Shown here: piece by piece, positions 23,815-36,167 of the stretch
Position numbering within the stretch: position 1 is the first letter of the stretch
Layout: each line of letters opens with the position of its first letter
DNA from: Allium sativum
Taxonomy: Eukaryota; Streptophyta; Magnoliopsida; Asparagales; Amaryllidaceae
Reading direction: 5' to 3'
DNA length: 64,000 nucleotides
NCBI GenBank assembly: GCA_030737875.1
Contig: CM060922.1
Location: forward strand, 300,319,456-300,383,455
Made by a program: the position numbers and the translations under genes
The notes under the pieces: model-generated
What the model was told of the DNA's origin: nothing
Seen by the model: the letters and a program-made list of their open reading frames with translations, nothing else
The model's database searches: none

Positions 23815-25029
23815 CGTTGTGAATGAGCAATGTGGCATACTTAAGTTATGTGATGAGCTAAGGATGATCAAAGCATGACTTATTTAAGCGTAGCTTTGTA
23901 TATATCGTGACCTTGACAAGCCTCACACCTGGGTGAATGGCCAAAACAGGAAGAAATGCAGCAGGATTATGGGGTGTTGTCTCCTTCTAGATAAAAGGTG
24001 TACTATGGTATGGATCCTAGATATTAATCTATGTGGAAAAACGTCTGCTTTTGTGGTTGTTGTTGGCGCACTCTCGGAAAGGTCAGTAATGACCGGGAGA
24101 TGACATACTCAGGCGTACTCTAAGTTACCTAGTTACAGAGGTAACCCAGTCTTGTGTTGGCATGAGAAGCATCACTTTTGATCCTCGGACATCCCTCTAG
24201 AGGTGTTCAAAATTCGGTAAGGTAAGGAAGTTCCTTTGCCTGTTCATTGTTGGAAACCTAATCTCCACTACGAGCCTGTACGATTTTGTTTGTATTGCAT
24301 GCTGGTTACTGGTAAGACTACGTCAGTATAATGGGATAGGGCATTATGCTGGCTAGTTTAATATATTTACTTTCAAAAGGTTTTTCACACTATGCACCAA
24401 TAACAATATCAAAGAGGATTTTTCTGTAAAAAGGCATTTTTTGACTATCTTAAGGAGAAGCCTCGCCCATGTGTGTGTTTGCATTGTGTGCATGCCATAA
24501 GACCTTATGTTAGTTTCATTTTTCAAAAGGTCATTGCAAATCTTTTTGCATTGTTATTCACATGGAGAAAACCCGTTCTGCATTAGCAGTGTGGTCCGGT
24601 GAATCACCTAACTTTAAAATAAACCCTAAAAACAACTATTTTGAGTTCTCACACTAGTCCCATGAGTGGCCTGGAGTTTATTGTTCCCATATCTAAACTC
24701 TGGGTGCCCAAAATTTTCCACACAGGCTGCCTATTGGTTTTGTTCATAGATTTAGCCTTGGAGTTGGTTGGAGAAGGATGCTGGTTTTAGCTGGAGCTAT
24801 TATATCTTGGAGCATTCATATTCTTTTGTTGAGTTAGTATCTTTTCTACTATGTAATCAATGTACTCTGATGTATCTCTTGTAACTCTGATGTAATACTA
24901 TTTTAATGATAATGAAAAAAGTTCTTTTCATTTTGTGCAAATGTGTAAGTACTCCTAACAATCCGTCTTTATAAACGATTTAAGTTGGTAGTTACCGGTG
25001 AAAAACGAGCTAAAAGGCGGGTCGTTACA
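23815..25029 (+). repeat. 3' part of a gypsy-type LTR, plus strand
   Basis: Sequence such as TAAGCGTAGCTTTGTATATA and GCCTCACACC matches the reverse complement of 2330-2400 in LTR A. CTCACACTAGTCCCATGAG at 24648 matches the shared LTR block. It ends GGCGGGTCGTTACA at 25029, with no primer site after it, so it is a 3' or solo LTR. The missing 5' part was split off by the neighbouring gypsy insertion and should lie left of the window. Confidence 0.75.
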
Positions 25030-25039
25030 TACTCCGCCG

Positions 25040-25545
25040 ATTTCAAGAAAAAATATATCATTCTTCTTCTATTTTCGTTCTCTATCTAATACACTGTATC
25101 TGGAAGTGCTACTCAAGAGTTCTGGGGCAATTGTTATCTGGAAGAGTGTGGAAATGTGTGGGTGTGTTCCTTATAGCCCTGAAGTCAAAGAAAGGCGAGG
25201 TATGTTCCTTGTAGCCCGTAAATCAAGAAAAGGAGAGATGTTAACCTTATAGCCCGTGAAATCAAGGATGTTGTAATTGGGTATTGATATTAATAAAACT
25301 TTGCGCCATCCAGCGTTGTGCTGGACTGGATGTAGGAGAAAACCGAACCAGTGTGTTCTTTCCTTTTATGCACTTTACTTTTGTATATATTTGCATTTGT
25401 GATCATTTCTGTTATAATGCTCATTCTGTGATTCGTATAGTAGTTCGAATAATTGATAATTGGTTAAGATTTCTATAAATTCTTTAAACACTATTCACCC
25501 CCTCCCCTCTAGTGTTTGTTTTACCATAAGATCTGTGATTCTCAA
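25040..25545 (+). repeat. Probable copia-type LTR remnant
   Basis: Words typical of plant copia LTR 3' ends are present: GGACTGGATGTAGGAGAAAA with CCGAACCAG just after it, near 25323-25351, and ATTCACCCCCTCCCCTCTAG near 25493-25512. GTTCCTTATAGCCC-like phrases repeat three times at 25167-25256. Boundaries are uncertain. Confidence 0.5.
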
Positions 25546-25689
25546 CACTAACACTTAGGCCTTTTTTTTATCATTAAACTATCTTAACGATAGTGACTGG
25601 CAGACATTAATCCAAAAGTACAAGGTAAACTATAGGGGTGAAATCTCAAGCTATTGAGTTTTGTAAGGGGGAATGAACTAATTCTATCA

Positions 25690-26890
25690 GTAAATATTTC
25701 AATGGTTTTATACTGGCTATATGTTTATGAAATACCAAAATGTACCTAAGACAAAATACAGGCTTCGTGTGCTGATTTTTTCTGGCCAGGTGGAAGTCAT
25801 AAGGTTGTTGGAATACCCGATGCAAACCTAAAACAGAAGGGGGAATATGACTTAAACATTTTTTAGATCTTAAGAAGGGAGAATCAATAAAGCTGGTATG
25901 GAATTTTTAACAAAAAATAATTTATGACAAGCTCGGATATCTAGTAGGTATTGTAATGGAAAACAATTTTGGAGCATGACTATCGACAACAATGCTTCCT
26001 CAACATGGAAATCTATTTTTCGCATACGATTAACAGGAAAACAATTATTTAACAAAGCTATTGTTACTAGAGATAATACGTTAATTTGGAATGAACCCTG
26101 GATCAACTACAAGTATTTAGTAGACATTCTTGGGTTCAATATAATACAATCAACAGGGGATGGAACAGAAAGGGTATCCATGTTGCTGCAGGATGGCTCC
26201 ATTTATCCCTCCCTTCATTCGACTACCCGTGAAGCTGCAAGGCATATTCATAATATTTAGATTAGATCAGATCATCTTATTGATTACTGCGAATGGGGGG
26301 ATGGTGGAAAATTTACTTTCTCACATAAAGTTCAAGAAGCTCAAGGAAGTGGAGTGGTCAAGACTTATCTACGCATTTCGTGGCATACCAAAAACAATAG
26401 AAGGATGTCCTTCATCTCTTACTTGGCATTATTAGACAGAATGAGCACAAGAGAATGACTTTCCCGTTTTGGAGTTGTATCAAGCACTTCATGTGTCCTA
26501 TGTGACCGAGAAGTAGAAACTGCTAAACATCTTTTCTTCAATTTTGCTTACTCGAGGTTCACCTAGTGCGCTATGAAATTGATACTAGATTTATTTCCGA
26601 CAACACTACTGTCACTAGAAGAGGAGATTAAATAAATGCATGTTACATTCGAATCTAGTGATCAGGTGCAAGACATAGCCTGTGTTGTTCTAACAACCAC
26701 AGTGTACTATATATGGACTGAACGCAACTAGAGAATTTTTGAAAACAAATCATGTGATGCTACAATTAAACAACGTCAGATAAAGAAGGAGATTTGGTAC
26801 CAAACAGTAAATAATGAAGTGCAATGCAAAGAATTGCAAGAAATATATGATTTATTTCAATGGGGTATTGAGTTAATGGATGCGGGATGA
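25690..26890 (+). pseudogene. LINE reverse transcriptase C-terminus with zinc-binding region, decayed
   Basis: Frames interrupted by stops and shifts still read as the end of a plant L1-type LINE ORF2. There is a FFWPGG motif near 25775, then STWKSIFRIR with LIWNEPW near 26000-26100, GDGGKFTFSHK near 26300, and the zf-RVT pattern CVLCDREVETAKHLFF near 26500. The final part reads YYIWTERN...RIFENKS and ends around 26890 (WGIELMDAG). No endonuclease or polymerase core precedes it, so this is a 5'-truncated relic, typical of LINE insertions. Confidence 0.85.
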
Positions 26891-28160
26891 AGACGAAGAG
26901 GGAGTGAAAAGTGAGAAAGGCGGGAATTAAAAGTGGTCATTGTATTTGGTGTATACTATAACATGTATATACACTGTATGTATCGTACAGTTATATATAA
27001 ATAATGAAGGGAACTAATTTTCAAATATATATATACACACACACTTACAAATACACACACACACTTTTTCAAATTTTGTAATTTATTCGTTATCTTTTTC
27101 GTTTAAAATTTGATTCTTACAAATTATATATGTAAATTGGTTAGAAAGTTTCCACAGACACAATAGCGCAACTCCTGTAGCTAAATTCTGATAACTTTAC
27201 AGAATTATTTTATAATTTAATTAATTATTGTGACTTAAAATTTAAGGTTGTTACAATAAGTTTGAATGATATATATTTCTATATGGTAAGCATGTTGCAT
27301 ATATGTCCGAATGATATTTATTTTTTTTGAATAATAATAGGAGTTTCTTCCCCAATAGGGAGTCATTCTTGTCCTAAAATATATAATTTTAGACTTTTTC
27401 CGCAAAGAAGATGTGTATAGACATTGGAAAACACTTTATGAATTAGAATTTCAATGGTTACGTACAATCATAATCAACACACACACACAACACAAATACA
27501 CATGCACACACACGCGCGCGCGCGCACACACACACACACACATATATACATATACATTGGGTAAATGCATCGAGGGAGTTATAATGATGCTTTCATGAAA
27601 AGAAATTTGAACTAATCCTCAAATGTATTTGTTTTCATCATTACGTAATCTATTTCCTGTGTCTCTACTCCATGTCATAATTGAAGAAATAAAAATATAA
27701 TTATTTCGAAAATCGAAACAAAAGAATTACATTGAAACTTGATAATACATATTAGGCTTGAAATTTATATTATTGTTTTTTTTGCAAAGCCGACTAGTTT
27801 TTAAAGTGACCGCAAACACTTATTATTATGACAAATAATTATTACAATTTTATAGGAGATTAGCTTATTAAAAACCTACTAGTTCGGTTTTTAAGGTGGA
27901 CCGTCCACTACTATCAAAGTTTAGAGTTTCCTTCTACCACTATCGAAGTTTAAAGTGGTCCTTCCACCATATCTAAACAAGATTACAAGACCAAAGCTAG
28001 ACACTATTTCTAGACTTTGAATTACATCCACGTACTCCACGCAAGGAGAATTACATAGATCATTACATACTTCAATTGAAGTGAAAATTACATAGCAATA
28101 CATTAAACTAAGATAACACAAAACACAGGAAAACCATTCACTGTTTATGAAAACAGTTTC
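26891..28160. other. AT-rich spacer, no gene seen
   Basis: It holds short (CA)n and (TA)n runs and a 30-bp-type direct repeat at about 27910-27970 (ACTATCAAAGTTTAGAG / ACTATCGAAGTTTAAAG). I see no coding sense on either strand. Confidence 0.5.
27477..27556. repeat. CA/CG/TA microsatellite
   Basis: Compound dinucleotide tract: (CA)n, then a (CG)n core near 27512-27525, then (CA)n and (TA)n. Confidence 0.9.
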
Positions 28161-30510
28161 TGTAACACCCCATATTTTGAATACATGATAATTATATAAT
28201 GAAGATAATAAAATGAACACTAAATAATAATATATTCAAAATTAGGTAAAATAGACTTTACCGTGGTGTCTGTTAAGAAATTTTAGTCCAGATAGACCCC
28301 TAGTTTGCATAAATTGGATTTAATATGAAGAAGCTATACATATAAGAAGAATGAACTAAAATATATATAATATAACAAACAACACAATAGAAGAAACGGT
28401 AAGTGGGCGACCCGCCTATCTAGGTCGACCCTTGGGTCGACCCATGTCTAAGGCAGGCCGACCCTAGGGTCGACACAGTGTATAGGTGGGTCGACCCACC
28501 TACATGTAGAGGTAGGTTCTTGAGTTCATATCTGGATTGTTTTCTTCACCACATACATACACTGACTCAGCTTGAGGTGTGCAGCTAGATTTATAAACCT
28601 AAAATCTAATGGTTGGAGATTATTCTAGTTAATTTATAAATATGGTAGCAGCCTCATTGTTTTCTACACGTAAACATTCTTCATTCTTCTTCCATTAAAC
28701 TATGACTAAATAAAAATTAGAAGATGCTGAGGTGCTGCCTAAACATAGATTAAAGAGGACAATTCTAATTCTTCTAAAAATAAAAATAAAAAGAGGACTT
28801 TCTTCAACAACAACAATGTAAAAGAGATCTTTTTTGGATTACAATCAAATCACCATGAGTTCTAGTTATTTTTAGATTTGATAATTAAACAGTATTTTGA
28901 CAGTAAATAAATCTGAATCTAAAATCAAACTGTGTTTGCATGTTTATATGTTACTGTTTTACTATCAATTATCTATTCAGTTTTTTAGTTTTTATCTCTA
29001 ACATGTATATCCTTGTTATCCCATTTTATTTCTTAGCTTTATTTACAGTCTTATGCCTATTTATTCAGTATATATATGTTCCGAATTGGATCTATACTTT
29101 CTCCTTTTTCCTTTTTATTTTGCGCTATACCTAGGCCATCAAATGCCTAGGCTGTTCACGAATAGAATTGTGTAAATTGGGTTAAATCAGAATATCTTAA
29201 AATGACAGTAAAAGGTAGAATTAGGCATATTGAAACATGAAATCCAATGACTGCATAATAGGGGTAATATGCAAAACATGTTAAATTGAATAGGTTAAAC
29301 TTAATTTAAGCATTAAGTTGAACATGTTGTGAGGATCTGATGTAATTAAGTAAAATAGGCAACTTAATATACATATACATCTGAGCAGGTGCTTGTTTTG
29401 GGGAAGGGATTAAACGAAAAATAACATTTATAGGAAATGTCATTTACAACTGTTCTTATTAGTAAACTTAAACTTGTTAAGTTATTATTCGCTAATTAAT
29501 AAGCTAAGTGGTCCCACGTCTTGTTGTTGGTATATCCGATTTGGGACTCTTAAAATCCTTATTTTGGGGCACAAGCTTAGGGGGTGTCTTGTGTCAATCT
29601 TGTTGTATGGAACATGTATCTCAGTCAGGATCCCTGTTAGTATCTTAGAGAGGGGCCTCGCACTGGTAGGGGCCAGGGCACGCTTTACTGATCTGGATTG
29701 TAAGAGGTTCAAAGGAGGAAGGTGGATACGGACGTGTTTCGGCGGAGTCATGAGCGTACATGGGTCCGATCGAGGAAACTAACACATTGTAATACCAGCA
29801 AATAGGTCTGTGTCTTGTAGTTGATGGGTTAGGGACTGATACCCGCAACTTCCGTAGCTGGCACATGATATTTGTGTAGTAGAGAGTCGATCCTACGGGT
29901 AGTAATTAGGGTAACACCTAATCATGATAATCTAGTAATTGGTGCAGTAACTTGATTCTAGGGATATAAATGAGAAGCATACATGATCTTTACGTTACCT
30001 TGTTATCTTGTTATCATGTTACTTGTTTATTTCGTTCTTGTTTTATTATAGTTTCATGTTCAGCATTATTTATCTGTCTTGATACTTTCTATCTTATCCT
30101 GTTGCTGAAAATCACTGGAACTTACCAGACTTTATGTATGACCTATTTTATTTTCCTTCTCTCTCTCTTCCTTCCCCCCCCCCCCCAGGTTCTCAAAGTA
30201 GTGGCGAACAGTAGCTTTGATCGTTATTTTATTCTTGGACTCGGATTTTTCTGACTCTATGTATTGCTTTGACTTTGGTCCTATCTTGTTATTGCTTTTA
30301 AGGAGGAATATGATTTTACAGTTTTGTACTCTGATGTTTTGTGTTATGAGACTGATGGTTATGACTATTGTTTTTGGTATTTGAATTTGTAATGATAAAA
30401 TGGTGATCTTATAATAATAAAAGTTTTTCTACTGCATATTTACATTCTGTTTTGTGGATTTTAGTTACCGTTTACCTATTGCGCTTCAAATAGGGACATG
30501 GGGTGTCACA
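28161..30510 (+). repeat. LTR of another family (2,350 bp), probably solo
   Basis: Ends TGTAACACCCC and GGGGTGTCACA form terminal inverted repeats with TG...CA. A plus-strand AATAAA at 30416-30421 suggests plus orientation. Five-base flanks GTTTC and ATATC do not match, and neither a primer site nor a polypurine tract adjoins, so it may be a recombined solo LTR or have eroded flanks. Internal oddities are a GTCGAC palindrome cluster (28402-28503) and a 13-C run (30174-30186). Confidence 0.7.
28402..28503. repeat. Cluster of GGGTCGACCC-type palindromes
   Basis: Within about 100 bp there are four GTCGAC cores plus related CCGACCCTAGGG. One perfect 20-bp palindrome lies at 28483-28502, centred on GGGTCGACCC. 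Confidence 0.8.
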
Positions 30511-32150
30511 ATATCACCACAGTTCAATTAAGTATGAACATCTGCATTGTGAATCTAACGCACCAGGTTCCGTTGCAAGTTTGACAGGTTGAGGTCATGA
30601 ACCAGGCATAACAGTTCTAAACTACATACACAAATGACATACATACTAACTCGGCAAAGCAACCAAGATAGAAGGCAAATGACATACAAACTTCCATACT
30701 CAAATTATGTGCAGGAATGACATTAAGGCCAATAGAGAAGGAAGTATGCAGAAGGCAAAGAAAATACCGTCACGTCGGCAAGTTGAGAGCTTGTGCTACA
30801 CTATGTTTTCCTGAGATGTAGGGACATTGATTAGCAAACCTACATACAACTCCAGACAAAACTGACCAAAGAAATTTCCCAGATCTGTGACATAAAACTT
30901 ACATTCAACAATCGCCTAACTCCAATCATCATAGTCGAAAGCTCATAACTCCAAAATCCTGCAACCACAAAAAACTACAGCCAATTACTAAAGATTGCAA
31001 CAAGACAACAACCATTTGAACATTTAATATCGAGGACCTCACACTGGCCCATCACAATCCCACAACAACTAGTTTGCCAGAACTCAACAACAGCTCAACA
31101 AATAGAGGCACTATACATACGCTTGATAAATAAGAAGAAAGCATACCATAAAGTAGTCAGGCGAGATGCAAAAAGCGATTTAAGGACCTAGAAGTTGATG
31201 CTTCCATGATAACTCCGCGTTTCTATCTAACATCCAGATCTATGCAAGTCGATACACTTCTATTTCAAATAGAATTATTGTTGTAGCTAGCACTGTAGAC
31301 CCTCAAAACTAGACCATCCTCGAACCTCCTAGCTTAGGCCAGACAAACACTGGACAAAAGAACCACTTGGTAATGTGGATCCAACTCGCCAAGATCCAAC
31401 GTGATGCGCATTATAGGGTACAGCTTGAAATCACGAGATCTCCCAACTCAAGAACCGCAGCATGTCAAATTGACCCAGATGCGCCACCATGCAATAATTC
31501 AGATGTGTTGTTTGGAGTATGAGAGGGTTACAGTGTCTAAAGCAAAGTGGACCAGAAAATGGTCTAAGAGGAGATTAGGGTTCAGATGTAAAATCGAAAT
31601 AAGGGTTCAGTAAACAAATCATGCAGGCGAAAGCAAGAGAGGTTGAAGGAAGAAGTAGAATGTGTTTTGAGAGGATTGGAATGGAAGAAAAAAGAAATCG
31701 ATGAAAAGAGAAAAGTGATTCTCTTGTTGCCATTAATGGTGGTTTTCTGAAGCCGAACCCAATTTCATGTAATAATTGAATCGAAATTCATATTATTGTT
31801 ATTTATTGTCCAAAGCAAGCAGGTTTTTTCGTTGATCATCCATTTATGAATTTCCATTAATTCGAATATGGTTTTGTTAAGACCTTATAGCACTTCATTA
31901 GTAATTTATCCTTTTAACATAGGTTAAAATATTATTTTCAAATAATAGTTGCATTGAGTTAATGTTAGTTGATGGCAAAAACATTCATTACTCTAAATTG
32001 TACATAATGATAATAAATGAATTACACGTGGAATTCAAATAGGATTATGCACGTACGACGAATTTATTTTACGTTTGGGGTACTATGTACATATATCACA
32101 AAATAATCTTAATGTCCAATTGCATATAAAAAAACTTAATTCATTTTAAT
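30511..32150. other. Unassigned non-coding stretch
   Basis: No domain or convincing ORF is seen. It is moderately rich in CAACAA and CTCCAAC words on the plus strand, like the promoter/leader parts of the giant LTRs read in antisense, so it may be an eroded minus-strand LTR. That is only a resemblance in style. Confidence 0.3.
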
Positions 32151-32251
32151 GGCGACCGTCCTTTCCTTCCTGCCGGCATTCCAGATGCAGATTACTTTCT
32201 CCTCTGCTCCTTAATCACCTTCTTTCTCACCGCTCTTCTTCGTCCCATCTT

Positions 32252-33577
32252 ATGGCCAAGAATAGAAAAACTAAACTACGTCTCCCCTCTTCAATAACTA
32301 CTAGATCTGGAAGTCGCGCCAAATTTATGCAATTGCTCACTAATTTAGATGCCGAGCAAGATGATGCAGCATCATCTTCAGCGAGATCTTTCTTTTCCTT
32401 GCCTGATAGCCATCCATTGAACCGGTTAATTACGGAGATTAATGCTACAGGATCTTCCGCGATTGTTACCCCTGGTAAGTCGCCTATAACAACTTTGCTT
32501 GAGCATGCTTCGTCCTTTAGGCCACTGTCAGGAGCGAATGAGTTTGAGCAGGATGAAATTTCCCTTTTTGTGAACTTGGGTACCATTTTGGGTACGACAG
32601 CATCCTCTGAGCCAACTGATTTACTGAGACAGTCTTTGGACCATGTAATTGTTGTGTTGGGTTCCTGTGGTGAGCGTGATGATCATGAGATGTTTGTGAT
32701 TGCTGGTTTGAATGGCCATCACTCCGCTAATGTTGAATCTTGTCAAGTCTTTCAATGCCCACCACCTGCTCGGCAGAATTCCTTAATCAGCCTGATTAAC
32801 AATTCATTTACCCAATTATCTACTCATCAAAACTCACCGAGCTCCCTGATAATTAACCTTGCTAGCCAACAACCCTCAAATATTGCTATTCCTGTCTACG
32901 ATGTAGCTACGATGAACACAACCCCAAATGCTCCTATGAAATGGTCGACGTTATCTGATACACTTCCTCACATTGTGGGGGAATACACGCCAGTGGATTT
33001 TGAAATACCTCAAGCTGAGTTTGGTTATGTCCCTCCACAGGAGATTAATGTTGAAGCAGCAAATTTCTGGAACGAACATCTTATAGGATTTTTCTTGGAT
33101 TAAAAACCTCCTTCTGTAGAAATGTGTACAGCATGCCGTAATTCATGGCTTATCCGTGCCTCCATGAAAATGTCGTTTGTTGACGGACTATATTACTTTA
33201 AGTTTTCCTCTGCTATTGAGAGGATACGTATAGTAGAAGCTGCGTCTTCTATCATTGATGGGAGACCATTTATTATGACTTTTTGGAGTGCTTCGATAGA
33301 TAGAGTTCATGAACAGGTCCTTTCGATTCCTTTCTGGGCCCAATTCACCCATATTCCCTCAGTGCTACAACCACTTCTAGGTTTTAATTGGCTCGCATGT
33401 CATATAAGTAAACTCAAATGTTTTGATGCAAACATTGTCGCAAGAAGAAACTTAGTATGTACCAGGGCCCTGATAGAGATTACTCTGGATAAACCATTGC
33501 CTACTCAAACCAATGTTAATATAGACAATCGTGTACATTATGTGGATGTCAAGTATAGGTGGCAACTAGATATCTGA
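32252..33577 (+). pseudogene. LINE ORF1-like protein with DUF4283 region, one internal stop
   Basis: One frame runs 442 codons, broken by a single TAA at 33101-33103. The N-terminal 250 residues are Ser/Pro/Thr-rich with no domain I know, starting MAKNRKTKLRLPSS after a CT-rich leader. From FWNEHLIGFFLD onward the order matches DUF4283 proteins of plant LINE ORF1: a LIGFF strand, YYFKFSS, RPFIMTFWSAS, SIPFWAQFTHIP, then LEITLDKPLP-like (here IEITLDKPLP) and a closing VDVKYRWQ. After 33577 a CKSFG relic of a zinc knuckle is out of frame. In LINEs this protein binds RNA. The paired ORF2 is absent. Confidence 0.8.
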
Positions 33578-34130
33578 ACAACATGCAAATCTTTTGGTTA
33601 GTGCTCTGATACTGGTCAGCTTGAAGAAAATTTGCTACCCCCAGTTAAGACTCCCCTACCAAAGCCTCCTACTTGTGTTTGGGTCCCTACAGGTAGGTAG
33701 CTAGCTCATGTGGTGGTAGAGGCTGCTCTTGGCGGATGCGCCTCCAATTTCTATTTTGCCAGATGTTCCTCCTGATCCTAATATCGCTTGGAATGAGCTA
33801 GAGACTACCTGGGTTCATTCCCCCTCCGGAATGCATTGTGATATTGATGATATTTTCTTTATTTTTATTGGAGATGAAGTGGTGACCGCAGTCATCTCTT
33901 CTACAAGTCGGAATGAAAGAAATTGGTAATGTGGAATGAGGGTGCATTTGGTTAAAATAACTCTTTGATCATGTAGGATCCTTCATTGGACAGGAACAGA
34001 GTACTCGCTCCTTTCAACGTGGATGATTTGGCCTTCGGCTTCTGGTCCTATAAGCGTATTATGACACCATACACTAGCACCTTTTACGAGAATGACTCGG
34101 AGATTGAGTAGTGTAGCTCTCCTAGTGTTT
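33578..34130 (+). pseudogene. Decayed C-terminal tail of the LINE ORF1-like gene
   Basis: Frames shift repeatedly. A 66-codon open piece (33729-33929, DVPPDPNIAWNELETTWV) and a later NVDDLAFGFWSYKR piece look coding-derived and end at TAG near 34110. The order continues the gene upstream. No ORF2 follows. Confidence 0.45.
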
Positions 34131-34933
34131 AGCTTTAATGCTCTATTTATGTAGTTATCTTAGCTAATTTGTTGTATTGATAGTGACTTGACACTTCAAA
34201 CTAAACATATTACTCTGTGCATGTGCAGGGTACCAGTGTTTTTCTTATTAATAAAAGTGGTAAACCCACTATAAAACGGATGCCTTGCCATAAAAAATCT
34301 TAATGTCCAATAAATTTTCATATGATATATGTCTTTCTTGGTATATAACTTAAGACCAAAATAATTTTTTTCTCTTTGCATGGAAACATTGATTCCGTTA
34401 TTTTTAAATTTTCCTTTATTTAACAATTAATTATAGAACTTTGTTTGAAATATTAAATAATCACCCTACATTGTTATGTGATCATGAAAAAGGTATGTCT
34501 TATGTCTTCAATTTCGAACGTGATAGGTGTTCGGTGGATTATTATTTGATATGTGATAGAAATGACAATATATGTTATTACTATAAGTTTTTTTAAAATA
34601 TTTTCAGTATATACAACATATATGAATTAACTGTTCAATGGTGTAAGTTGAAATTGGAAAACCAACATCGTTGAGAAGTTTGTATTCTTGTGCATATATT
34701 CGGGGATAAGAATGAAAAGAAACTAATGCAGTCAGTTTCTTCCAAAGCTTATAAGAGAGGAGGACATTAACTTTTCTTTCTTAATTGTCATTTTTTTCAA
34801 TTGTTTCCATTTATTTTTTTATATGGAAAATAGAAAGATCAGTTGTTATAATTTGATAGATTTGAGCAATAACATTAATTAATTATCGTATATTATTTAT
34901 TTTCTAGTTTAAAAAATACAGGAAAATAGTGTG
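34131..34933. other. AT-rich spacer, nothing recognised
   Basis: No ORF with coding character and no clear repeat ends are visible. Confidence 0.4.
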
Positions 34934-35125
34934 AAGGACAAGCTTAACAAAAAAATTATCTATAAGGACAACAGGCAAAAAACTTATCCATAAGGACAAA
35001 CTTTAGTGTAAAGTTTGAAATGATAATGGACCCTTAAATTCCTCCTTTACACTAAAATGTGTCCTTATGGATAAATTTTATGCCGCTTATCCTTATGAAT
35101 AACTTTTTTAATAAATTTGTCCTTA
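34934..35125. mobile_element. Foldback MITE-like element (about 190 bp)
   Basis: The two halves are inverted copies. 34988-35012 (CCATAAGGACAAACTTTAGTG then TAAA) pairs with 35046-35070 (TTTACACTAAAATGTG then TCCTTATGG) almost perfectly, and AAGGACA at the left end faces TGTCCTT at the right. ATAAGGACA is repeated within each arm. No ORF is present, and no clear target duplication was found. Confidence 0.7.
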
Positions 35126-35540
35126 TGCCTAAAAACCCCTAAAAAATATTCATTTCGGTCCTTCTATTTGCACTCCACCTGTATCCAATAACCAAAACAC
35201 AATCGGTTTACTTAATCAAAAGATTATATTTAATGTCTAGATCAGAATTGCAATCTAAGACATCACTTCTAATTCAAGAATTCATAACCTGCATCACCCA
35301 TCTTTTTTTTTCTTTATTTGGTTCCCAGCAAAAAACTACAAATCGCAATTTAACATCCATGCAAAAAGCTGGAAAAAAAAGACAAAAAAAGAAAAAGGAA
35401 AATTGGCAGCGACTCAAAAGCATTTTCTTACGAGGAAGGCGTTACACAATCCTTTCCCCATATTAACTCCATCTTCCTTCCTCACTCTCATCAGCCACTC
35501 AATTGCACTCCGTCCCCTTTATCAAATTACCAAACTAGTC
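35126..35540. other. Spacer, nothing firm
   Basis: Contains poly(T) and poly(A)-rich patches. An open frame at 35233-35466 has no recognisable content and is not called. Confidence 0.4.
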
Positions 35541-35599
35541 CACGACCATGGAAAATAGCAACAAAAACAATTACTTGACCATGGAGGATGACCCGTCTT

Positions 35600-36123
35600 T
35601 AAAGATCCAACTCTCATATACTCTTCCACGTTTGCTAAAGCGGCCAACTACGAGTCACTGTTTGCAAACTGTCACCCAAGCCAATATTGCTACCTTCCCC
35701 CTGAGCCGGAGGAGATACCTGAAATTACTCTGGTACCACCCACCTCCTTCACCGTACTACAACATCACCTATCCCTATCATAAAATCACTTTCTCTCCAC
35801 CTCTACTCAGAAACGATAATAAACAAACACCCCCGTTAACTGCCAAAACAGCTTCTCCCAAGCTCCTCCTTCTACTACTCCTCCCCCTCCTCCTCCTCCT
35901 CCTCCTACTCCTATTATCCTTGAAAGTAGCATCAGGGGGCGATTTGATAACTCTAGTGAAATGCAGCAGCAGCAGTAGTTGGCGGAGATGAGGCAGCGTA
36001 AAGAGGATCAACCGAGGAGGGTTTTTTGAATAGTAAGCAGGAGGCAGGACTGCGGATACAATTGCTCCGACTGCAACATGGTGTTCATGAGCCCACGGGC
36101 TCTTGGTGGGCACATGAGCTTAC
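35600..36123 (+). pseudogene. Degraded coding-like stretch with polyproline, unknown
   Basis: Different plus frames give coding-like phrases: FKDPTLIYSS...FANCHPSQYCYLPPEPEEIPE near 35600-35720, then PPPPPPPPPTPIILESSIRG near 35884-35945 and MQQQQ, stop, LAEMRQRKEDQ near 35960-36010. The last part resembles the N-terminal coiled region of retrotransposon gag proteins, but I cannot place it in a family. The pyrimidine-rich (CTC)n tract at 35860-35910 is the polyproline code. The 14.8-kb element at 36124 interrupts whatever followed. Confidence 0.3.
36119..36123. repeat. Target-site duplication, left copy (CTTAC)
   Basis: CTTAC precedes the LTR end TGTAACGGCTGG. The identical five bases follow the other LTR at 50965-50969. 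Confidence 0.95.
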
Positions 36124-36133
36124 TGTAACGGCT

Positions 36134-36167
36134 GGAAATTTCCGACTCCTCGAGAGTCGGAAATTCC
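36134..36167 (-). repeat. Terminal hairpin of the 3' LTR
   Basis: GGAAATTTCCGACTC pairs with GAGTCGGAAATTCC around CTCGA, with one bulged base. It sits 10 bases inside the LTR end, as does the copy at 44257-44290. Confidence 0.75.

Noticed and set aside
27413..27598. His/Thr-rich frame
   Set aside because: Translation of the CA/CG microsatellite.
28156..30515. Target duplication for the 2.35-kb LTR
   Set aside because: GTTTC and ATATC agree at only three of five bases.
35548..35991. Plus frame with poly-leucine (147 codons)
   Set aside because: The Leu run is the wrong frame of a CTC-rich tract that gives polyproline in a better-looking frame; kept only as a degraded coding-like stretch.
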